From: Rhodanobacteraceae bacterium
GTDB lineage: Bacteria > Pseudomonadota > Gammaproteobacteria > Xanthomonadales > Rhodanobacteraceae
DNA length: 64,000 nt
Direction of reading: 5' to 3'
NCBI GenBank assembly: GCA_030123585.1
Contig: CP126120.1
Location: forward strand, 124,001 to 188,000
Position 1 is the stretch's first letter, and every line of letters starts with the position of its first letter. A program made the translations under genes and the position numbers. The notes beneath the pieces are model-generated. The model was not told the DNA's origin. It saw nothing but the letters and a program-made list of their open reading frames with translations, and made no database searches. Positions 57,836 to 64,000 of the stretch are shown here, piece by piece.

Positions 57836-58489
57836 ATGATCTGGCGTTTCAGTGATCGTCGCGACGCGGGCCGGCAACTTGCGGCCAAGCTGGAGGCATA
57901 TGCGGGCCGCGGCGACGTCGTCGTGCTGGCGTTGCCGCGCGGCGGCGTACCGGTGGGCTACGAAGTGGCGCACGCGCTGGGCGTGCCACTCGACGTGCTG
58001 ATCGTGCGCAAGCTGGGTGTGCCGCAGCAGCCCGAGCTTGCGATGGGCGCGATCGCTTCGGGCGGGGCCGTGTTCCTCAACGAGGGCGTCCTGCGGGCGG
58101 CGGGTGTGGGCGATGCCGCGCTGCATGCCGTCGCGGCGCGGGAACGTGCCGAACTGGAACGGCGCGAGACGCTGTATCGCGGCGCGCGCCCCGCGCTGGA
58201 GGTTCGCGGCAAGACGGTCATCGTGGTGGATGACGGCATGGCCACCGGGGCTTCGATGCAGGCGGCCGTCATGGCGTTGCGATCGCGGCAGCCGGCGCGC
58301 GTCGTGGTGGCGGTGCCGGTCGCGCCCGCGGGCGCGGCGGAGAGAATGGACGAGGTTGCGGACGAATTCGTTCGCGTGCTCACCGAGGTCGAGTTCTACG
58401 CGGTCGGCCAGTTCTATCGTGATTTCGAACAGGTCACGGACGAGGAGGTTCGGCAGTGGCTCGATGAAGCCCGCAAGGAGTGGGCGTGA
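57836..58489 (+). CDS. Phosphoribosyltransferase-domain protein
   Basis: The 217-residue protein has the PRPP loop VIVVDDGMATGAS and the family start WRFSDRRDAGRQLAAKL. It is of the type found beside alpha/beta hydrolases and erythromycin esterases, with no known substrate. GGAGG lies nine bases before the ATG at 57836. The stop overlaps the next gene start (GTGA at 58486-58489). A real phosphoribosyl transfer reaction is inferred from the motif only. Confidence 0.87.
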   Translation: MIWRFSDRRDAGRQLAAKLEAYAGRGDVVVLALPRGGVPVGYEVAHALGVPLDVLIVRKLGVPQQPELAMGAIASGGAVFLNEGVLRAAGVGDAALHAVAARERAELERRETLYRGARPALEVRGKTVIVVDDGMATGASMQAAVMALRSRQPARVVVAVPVAPAGAAERMDEVADEFVRVLTEVEFYAVGQFYRDFEQVTDEEVRQWLDEARKEWA

Positions 58490-59808
58490 GCATCCAGGCG
58501 CGCACGCCGTTCCTCGCGGTGCGCGACCTCGCGCAGCGGCTGGACGGCGACGCCGGCGACTACGATGGCGTCGTCGCGCTCGCCGAGGGCAAGACCTTCG
58601 TGCTACTGGGCGAAGCCACGCACGGCACCCGCGATTTCTACCGCCTGCGCGCCGACATCAGCCGGCGATTGATCGAAGAGCAGGGCTTCGATGCAGTGGC
58701 GGTGGAGGGCGACTGGCCGGACGCGTGGCGGGTGAACCGATTCGTGCAGGGCGGCGGCGAAGACAACGCGGAAACCTCGCTCGACGATTTCGAGCGTTTT
58801 CCCGAATGGATGTGGCGCAACCGCGAAGTGCGCGAGTTCGTCGGCTGGCTGCGCGAACACAACCGCGGCCGGCCCGAATCCGCGCGCGCGGGGTTCTACG
58901 GACTCGACATGTACAGCCTGTACCGTTCCGCCGATGCGGTGATCGAATACCTCGGCCGCGTGGACCCGGAGGAGGCGGAACTCGCGCGCAGGCGCTACGC
59001 CGCGCTCGACCACGTGCGCGAGCCGCAGGTGTATGGCCTGCAGGCCGCCGCGGGCCGTCGTGCCGGGGCCCGCGCGGGCGCGCTCGAACAATTGCACCTG
59101 CTGCGCGCGGCCGAGACCGAATACCTGTCGCGCAACGGGCTGGCGGCGTTCGACGAACAGTTCTTCGCCGAACGCAACGCCGCGCTGGTGGTCAGCGCGG
59201 AAGCCTATTACCGCGCGATGTTCGGCGGCCGCACCAACACCTGGAATCTGCGCGACGCGCACATGCGCGACACCCTGTTCGCGCTGGCCGGCTACCGGCA
59301 CCGGCGTGGCGGTTCCGGGCGGGTGATCGTGTGGGCGCACAACTCGCACGTGGGCGACTCGCGCGCCACCGAAATGCACGAGCGCGAGGAATGGAACCTC
59401 GGCCAACTGGTGCGCGAGCAGGTCGGCGACGACGCGCTGCTGGTCGGCTTCACCACCTGCACGGGCACCGTGTCCGCGGCCTCGGAGTGGGGCGGCGAAG
59501 TCGAGTGCAAGCGGGTGCGTCCCGCGCTGCCCGACAGTTGGGAACACCTGTTCCACACCACACGGCTCGACCGCTTCTTCCTGCCGCTGCGCGAACCCGC
59601 GGCCGAGCCGTTGCACGAGGTCATGCTGGAACGCGCGATCGGCGTGCTCTACCTGCCGCAGACCGAGCGCACCAGCCACTACTTCGACGCATCGCTGGCC
59701 GCGCAGTTCGACGCCGTGTTCCATCTGGATGAAACCGAGGCGGTCGAACCGCTGGAACAGCCGCACCGCTGGCGGACGGCCCGCGCCGGCGCGCTGGCCG
59801 CGCAGTGA
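58486..59808 (+). CDS. Erythromycin-esterase-like protein
   Basis: The 440-residue protein has the EreA/EreB family motif LGEATHGTRDFY, AVEGDWPDAW and HNSHVGDSRATEM, so the histidine and glutamate of the active site are present. Most chromosomal relatives are not proven to act on macrolides; some act in other hydrolyses. So antibiotic resistance should not be assumed. The GTG at 58486 has AAGGAG five bases upstream and overlaps the previous stop, so the genes are coupled. It converges with the exporter genes. Confidence 0.84.
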   Translation: MSIQARTPFLAVRDLAQRLDGDAGDYDGVVALAEGKTFVLLGEATHGTRDFYRLRADISRRLIEEQGFDAVAVEGDWPDAWRVNRFVQGGGEDNAETSLDDFERFPEWMWRNREVREFVGWLREHNRGRPESARAGFYGLDMYSLYRSADAVIEYLGRVDPEEAELARRRYAALDHVREPQVYGLQAAAGRRAGARAGALEQLHLLRAAETEYLSRNGLAAFDEQFFAERNAALVVSAEAYYRAMFGGRTNTWNLRDAHMRDTLFALAGYRHRRGGSGRVIVWAHNSHVGDSRATEMHEREEWNLGQLVREQVGDDALLVGFTTCTGTVSAASEWGGEVECKRVRPALPDSWEHLFHTTRLDRFFLPLREPAAEPLHEVMLERAIGVLYLPQTERTSHYFDASLAAQFDAVFHLDETEAVEPLEQPHRWRTARAGALAAQ

Positions 59809-59845
59809 CGGCAGACCGTTCGACCGCGCAGCGCCTGTGCGCCGG

Positions 59846-61069
59846 CTACTGGAAACGCAACGCCTCGATCGGTTCGAGCCGCGAAGCCTTGCGCGCGGGA
59901 TAGAAGCCGAAGAACGTGCCCACCGCCAGCGACACCAGCACGGCCGCCAGCAGTGAACCCGCGGTCACGATGCCGTGCATGTCGAACAGGCGGTTGACCG
60001 CCAGCACGCAGGCGAGACCGAGCACGATGCCGGCGAGGCAACCGGCCAGCGACACCAGCACCGCTTCGGTCAGGAATTGCTGCAGGATGTCCGCGGGCCG
60101 CGCGCCTACCGCCATCCGCAGGCCGACCTCGCGGGTGCGCTCGGTGACCGACACCAGCATGATGTTCATGATGCCGATGCCGCCGACGATCAGCGAGATC
60201 GACGCGATCAGTCCCAGCAGCAACGACATGGTGCGCGTGGTGGAGGCCGCGGCGTTGGCGAATTCGGTGAGGTTGCGGACGCTGAAATCCGGATCCTGCC
60301 CGGCGGCGACGTGGTGGCGCTGGCGCAGCAGCGCGTCGACTTCGTCCTGCACGGGCGCCAGCAGTTGCGGCCCCTGCGCCTGCACCATGACGAAACGCAC
60401 GGTGTCGCCGAACTGGGCGCCGAACAGCTTGCGCTGCGCGGTGGTGATCGGGATCAGCACGGTGTCGTCCTGGTCCTGGCCGCCGAAGCTTTGGCCCTTG
60501 GCCGCGAGCAGCCCGATCACCTGGTAGGGGCTGCGCGCGATGCGGATCGTCTGCCCCACCGGGCTGGCGCCGCCGAACAGGTTCTGGGCGACCGTCTGCC
60601 CGAGGATCGCCACGCGCGCGGCGCCGCGCATGTCGCTGGCGGAGAAATTCGCGCCGTGCGCCAGCGGCCAGTCGCGGATCTGCAGGTAATCGGGGCTGGT
60701 GCCGAGCACCGAGGTGCTCCAGTTGTTGGCGCCGTACACGATCTGCGCAGGCTGCGGGCTGCCGGGCGCCACCGCGGCCACGCCCGGCAGCCGGCCGATC
60801 GCGTCGGCGTCGGTGAGGTGCAGCGTGGGCGTGGCGCCGCTGGCGACGTGCAGGCCGCCGCTGGTGCGCGCGCCCGAGATCACCATCAGCATGTTGCTGC
60901 CCAGCGAGGAGATCACGGCGTTGACCGAGGCGCGCGCGCCGTTGCCGACCGCCAGCATTGCGACCACCGCGCCCACACCGATCAGCATGCCGAGCATGGT
61001 GAGCGCGGTGCGCATGCGGTTGGTGCGCAGCGCGCGCCACGACTCGCGCATGAGTTCCGAACCGTTCAC
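59846..61069 (-). CDS. MacB-like ABC transporter permease
   Basis: The 407-residue protein has an N-terminal membrane helix (TALTMLGMLIGVGAVVAMLAVG), a large periplasmic domain, and three C-terminal helices (MSLLLGLIASISLIVGGIGIM onwards) with the typical VTERTREVGLRMAVGAR sequence. This is the MacB/FtsX permease family without a fused ATPase. The start is the GTG at 61069, overlapping the stop of the ATPase gene (GTGA). With the adaptor and ATPase it forms a tripartite exporter. Substrate could be a macrolide, peptide or lipoprotein-like molecule; a TolC-type outer channel is not encoded here. Confidence 0.9.
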   Translation of the reverse strand: MNGSELMRESWRALRTNRMRTALTMLGMLIGVGAVVAMLAVGNGARASVNAVISSLGSNMLMVISGARTSGGLHVASGATPTLHLTDADAIGRLPGVAAVAPGSPQPAQIVYGANNWSTSVLGTSPDYLQIRDWPLAHGANFSASDMRGAARVAILGQTVAQNLFGGASPVGQTIRIARSPYQVIGLLAAKGQSFGGQDQDDTVLIPITTAQRKLFGAQFGDTVRFVMVQAQGPQLLAPVQDEVDALLRQRHHVAAGQDPDFSVRNLTEFANAAASTTRTMSLLLGLIASISLIVGGIGIMNIMLVSVTERTREVGLRMAVGARPADILQQFLTEAVLVSLAGCLAGIVLGLACVLAVNRLFDMHGIVTAGSLLAAVLVSLAVGTFFGFYPARKASRLEPIEALRFQ

Positions 61070-61818
61070 GGCGCCGCTGCCTGCTGCTGCGCGACCGGCG
61101 AGGTTACCGGCGCGGCCACTGGCGCGTCGGACACGATGCGTCCGTCGTGGAAGCGGATCAGGCGGCGCGCGTGTTGGGCCACGTCGGGTTCGTGCGTCAC
61201 CAGCACGATGGTGAGGCGGCGCTCGCGGTTCAGGCGTTCGAAGATCGCGAGGATCTCGTCGCTGGTGCGGCTGTCGAGGTTGCCGGTGGGCTCGTCCGCC
61301 AAGAGCAGCGCGGCGTCGTTCACCAGCGAGCGAGCGATCGCGACCCGCTGCTGCTGGCCGCCGGATAGCTGCGGCGGCAGGAAGGCGGCGTAGCGCTCCA
61401 GGCCCACCTGCGCGAGCAGCGCGCGCGAGCGGCGTTCGCGCTCGTGCACGCCGACGCCGGCGTACACCAGCGGCAGGCCGATGTTGTCGAGCGCATCGAG
61501 GCGCGGCAGCAGGTTGTAGCCCTGGAACACGAAGCCGATGAGCGTGTTGCGCAGGTGCGCGCGCTGGTTGACGCTCATCGCTCCGACCGGTTGGCCGCGC
61601 AGGAAGTATTCGCCTTCGCTGGGTACGTCGAGGCAACCCAAGAGGTTCATGAAGGTGGATTTGCCGGAACCCGACGGGCCCATGATCGCGATGAACTCGC
61701 CTTCCTCGACTTCGACGCTGACGTCGGCCAATGCCTGCAGGTCGCCGGCCGGCAGCGCGTAGCGCTTGCCCATGTGCTGCGTGCGGATCAAGGGCGCGGT
61801 CATCGGAGCAACGCGCAT
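61066..61818 (-). CDS. MacB/LolD-type ABC transporter ATPase
   Basis: The 250-residue ATPase has Walker A GPSGSGKST, signature LSGGQQQRVAIARSL, Walker B LLLADEPTGNLD and the switch His in VTHEPD. It powers the permease encoded next. The ATG at 61818 overlaps the adaptor gene stop (TGATG); an ATG at 61803 is an alternative. The alanine-rich tail after residue 235 is unusual for LolD and may link it to this permease. Confidence 0.92.
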   Translation of the reverse strand: MRVAPMTAPLIRTQHMGKRYALPAGDLQALADVSVEVEEGEFIAIMGPSGSGKSTFMNLLGCLDVPSEGEYFLRGQPVGAMSVNQRAHLRNTLIGFVFQGYNLLPRLDALDNIGLPLVYAGVGVHERERRSRALLAQVGLERYAAFLPPQLSGGQQQRVAIARSLVNDAALLLADEPTGNLDSRTSDEILAIFERLNRERRLTIVLVTHEPDVAQHARRLIRFHDGRIVSDAPVAAPVTSPVAQQQAAAP

Positions 61819-62951
61819 CAGAACAACTGGAACGGACCGCGCCTGGCGGCGGGCGCGGCGGCGAAGCCGGTGACCACGCGCTCGCCGGCCTTGGCCGCGC
61901 CGGCGAGGATTTCGGTGTGCTGCCCGTCCGAGGCGCCGGTCTTCACCGGCACGCCGCGCAGCGTGCCGTTGTCCAGCACGTACACGATGCTGCCCGCCGC
62001 CGGGGCGGATGCCGCGAGCCCCGCGATGCGCACGCGCAATGCGGCGTTCGGCGCCAGCAGCACGTGCCGCCGAGTCAGGATCACGATGTTGGCGTAGGCG
62101 GTCATGCCCGGCAGCAGCGTGCCGTCCTGGTTGTCCACGCTCACCACCACGTCGTAGGTGACCACGTTCTGCTGGACCGTGGCGTTCAGGCGCACCTGCT
62201 CCACCTTGCCGACGTAATGCCGCTCGGGAAAGGCGTCCACACTGAAGTTCACCTGTTGGCCCGCCCTGATCTGGCCCACGTCCGCTTCGTCCACGGTGAC
62301 GTCGATCTGCATGTTGCGCAGGTTCTGGCCGATGCTGAACAGCGTGGGCGTCTGGAAACTCGCCGCGACCGTTTGCCCGACGTTCACCGCGCGGTTGATC
62401 ACCACGCCGTCCACCGGCGAGCGGATCACGGTGTAGGCGAGGTTGGCGCGGTCGTGCTGCAACTGGGCGGTGGCGGCTTCCACCTGCGCCTGCGCGGTGC
62501 GGACGTTGGCGATCGTCTGGTCCAGATCCGCCTGGCTGACGTAGCTCGCTGCGTGCAGTTTGCGCGCGCGCTGCTCGTTCAGCCGGTCGAGCGCGAGCGT
62601 GGCCTCGGCGCCGTGCAGGGTGGCGGTGTCCTGCGCGAGCTGCGCCTTGAACAGCGTGGGGTCCAGTTGCGCCAGCACCTCGCCCTCCTGTACGCGGCTG
62701 TTGAAGTCCGCGAACAGCTTCTGCACGGTGCCGGACACCTGCGAGCCCACCTGCACCACGGTCACCGGATTGAGGGTGCCGTTGGCCGAGACCGTCTGGG
62801 TGATGTCGCCGTAATCCAGCGGCGCGGTGGTGTAGTTTGGCCCACTTTGGCGAGCGGCAACAGTGTACAGATAGGCCAATACCGCCAACACGATCACGGC
62901 GGCGCCGGCCAACCAGTAGCGCGGACGGATTTTCGGAAAATGGAACGGCAT
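61818..62951 (-). CDS. MacA-like periplasmic adaptor (HlyD family)
   Basis: The 377-residue protein has an N-terminal membrane anchor (WLAGAAVIVLAVLAYLYTVAA), lipoyl-like half motifs (VVQVGSQVSGTVQKLFADFN and IRSPVDGVVINRAVNVGQTV), a helical hairpin between them and a beta-barrel domain. It bridges the permease to an outer-membrane channel. The ATG at 62951 is used although no clear ribosome-binding site is seen; an ATG at 62978 adds nine residues. It is divergent from the universal stress gene across a 259-base gap that contains a weak FNR-like site. Confidence 0.9.
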   Translation of the reverse strand: MPFHFPKIRPRYWLAGAAVIVLAVLAYLYTVAARQSGPNYTTAPLDYGDITQTVSANGTLNPVTVVQVGSQVSGTVQKLFADFNSRVQEGEVLAQLDPTLFKAQLAQDTATLHGAEATLALDRLNEQRARKLHAASYVSQADLDQTIANVRTAQAQVEAATAQLQHDRANLAYTVIRSPVDGVVINRAVNVGQTVAASFQTPTLFSIGQNLRNMQIDVTVDEADVGQIRAGQQVNFSVDAFPERHYVGKVEQVRLNATVQQNVVTYDVVVSVDNQDGTLLPGMTAYANIVILTRRHVLLAPNAALRVRIAGLAASAPAAGSIVYVLDNGTLRGVPVKTGASDGQHTEILAGAAKAGERVVTGFAAAPAARRGPFQLF

Positions 62952-63130
62952 GTTTCGTTTTCGAGTGGCGCGGCGCAAAGCGTGCGGGTGCGGATGGGCA
63001 AACCGGCTGCAATCCCGAAGCGGGTGTCAAGCCGGAATCACGCGGAAACATGTACCGCGGAACCGCTTGCGCCCGTTGATCCATGTCATGCCACGCATTG
63101 CGCGCCACGCCTGCGCTAAATGCGTCTGGC

Positions 63131-63144
63131 TTGATCCAGGTCAC
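63131..63144. promoter_or_regulatory. FNR-box-like site upstream of the universal stress gene
   Basis: TTGATCCAGGTCAC matches 8 of 10 positions of TTGAT-N4-ATCAA, about 67 bases before the universal stress start. Confidence 0.5.
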
Positions 63145-63210
63145 CGTCGCCGCGCGCGATGCGTCCAAGCTGCGCGCAGTGACGCGCGCGCGTCAAACGG
63201 GAGCATGGGT

Positions 63211-64000
63211 ATGCCGGAATCAAGCTCGACCATCATGGTGATCGTGGACAAGGCGTTGACGCTTACGCCGGCCGTGGTGCGCGCCGCCGCCTTGGCGCGC
63301 AAGAGTGGCGACAGGCTGTTGCTGGCGCTGTTCGAATTCGACCGCGCGCTGGCGCACGCCGCGTCGCGCGGCTTCGACCTGGATGCCTACCAGCGCGGCC
63401 GGCGCGAAAAACTGGAAGCGCTGGCCGAACGCTTGCGGGCCGACGACCTGACGGTGGATACCCATCTGTTCTGGGAACACCCGGTCATGGCCCGCATGCT
63501 GCTGGCGGTGCTGGGCGAGCAACCGCAAATGGTGATCAAGGACGTGCACCGGGAAGCTGCATTGAAGCGGGTGCTGTTCACGCCGGAAGATCTCGACCTG
63601 CTGCGCCAATGTCCCGCGCCGCTGATGCTGGTGCGCAGCGGCACGCATGGGTTGCCGAGGCGCATCCTTGCGGCGGTGGATCCGCTGGACGAGGAGGGCC
63701 GTCCGCACGAACTCAATGCGCGGGTGCTGAAGGCCGCCAATCGCCTCGCCATGCAGTGCGGTGCGGAACTGGACGTGGTGCACGCCTTCGAATTCATCCC
63801 GCCGTTCACCGGCTCGGAATTCGGCTGGATACCTGACCCGGGGCTGATCGAGCAGTTCCGCACCCTGCACCGGGACGCGCTGCAGGAACTGGGCAAGCAG
63901 TACGGCGTTCCGCCGTCGCGGCTGCATCTGATCGACGGCATTCCCGGCTGGGCGATCCCCGAGTTCGCCGCCGCGAATGCGATCGACGTGGTCGTGATGG
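63211..64000 (+). CDS. Universal stress protein, tandem UspE-like, 3' end outside window
   Basis: At least 263 residues are visible and the frame is still open at the window end. The first half matches a Usp fold that starts IMVIVDKALTLTPAVVRAAALARKSG, and a second unit begins with PRRILAAVDPLDEEG, so it looks like a two-domain UspE-type protein. The ATG at 63211 has GGGAG seven bases upstream; an ATG at 63205 is closer to the site. Usp proteins of this kind are widely induced under low oxygen and stationary phase in pseudomonads. The upstream FNR-like site fits this pattern. Confidence 0.84.
   Translation, partial: MPESSSTIMVIVDKALTLTPAVVRAAALARKSGDRLLLALFEFDRALAHAASRGFDLDAYQRGRREKLEALAERLRADDLTVDTHLFWEHPVMARMLLAVLGEQPQMVIKDVHREAALKRVLFTPEDLDLLRQCPAPLMLVRSGTHGLPRRILAAVDPLDEEGRPHELNARVLKAANRLAMQCGAELDVVHAFEFIPPFTGSEFGWIPDPGLIEQFRTLHRDALQELGKQYGVPPSRLHLIDGIPGWAIPEFAAANAIDVVVM

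Noticed and set aside
58486..59808. A macrolide-resistance gene.
   Set aside because: Family motifs of erythromycin esterase are present, but the gene sits in a chromosomal stress cluster with no resistance context, and most such relatives have no proven macrolide activity.

Overview
The window is dense, high-GC gammaproteobacterial chromosome. Gene content, the nagZ-hpt-methylthioinosine phosphorylase block, the uvrC-pgsA pair and the style of small dispersed palindromic repeats point to the Lysobacterales (Xanthomonadales), most likely a Rhodanobacter/Dyella-like member of the Rhodanobacteraceae. This assignment is inferred from gene content and no marker gene was compared.

Region 1 (1-17.0 kb) is mainly housekeeping. 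It holds the end of a YdbH-type intermembrane protein with a YdbL-type lipoprotein, a DegV protein, rlmD, nagZ-hpt-MTI phosphorylase (purine and muropeptide salvage), a cold-shock protein, an aldehyde dehydrogenase, xseA with a phospholipase-D/cardiolipin-synthase-like gene, a PilZ-like protein, and a tightly overlapping set: DUF1272, kdsB, low-molecular-weight tyrosine phosphatase, thioredoxin-fold/NHL protein. Two copies of a multi-hairpin repeat sit just before the ribosome-binding sites of the DegV and PilZ-like genes.

Region 2 (17.0-36.3 kb) is an envelope and signalling region. A five-gene minus-strand run (two lipoproteins, a periplasmic protein, a four-helix membrane protein and an OmpA-type anchor) has no function I recognise. 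It is followed by a divergent pair of paralogous secreted proteins and two ECF-sigma plus Ser/Thr-kinase modules, the second next to a HAF-repeat secreted protein. The conserved uvrC and pgsA genes lie between the modules.

Region 3 (36.5-45.6 kb) starts with tRNA-Gly and tRNA-Cys. An 8.8-kb genomic island is inserted at the 3' end of tRNA-Cys. It carries a tyrosine integrase, an orphan MobC-like protein, a three-gene restriction-modification system (adenine methyltransferase with a PKD-like tail, DEAH helicase, separate TnsA/PD-(D/E)XK nuclease) and a PIN-domain toxin-like gene with a large unrecognised partner. A diverged copy of the tRNA 3' end marks the right boundary at 45541-45562.

Region 4 (45.6-64 kb) looks like a low-oxygen/stress regulon. 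It holds a GNAT acetyltransferase, acetate kinase, phosphotransacetylase, phosphoketolase, a class II ribonucleotide-reductase-like protein, a Crp/Fnr regulator, a two-component system, an alpha/beta hydrolase, a GYD protein, dodecin, a phosphoribosyltransferase, an erythromycin-esterase-like protein, a MacAB-like exporter and a universal stress protein. Six FNR-box-like palindromes, two of them perfect, lie in its intergenic gaps. Together these genes suggest that phosphoketolase-made acetyl phosphate is turned into ATP by acetate kinase when respiration is limited.
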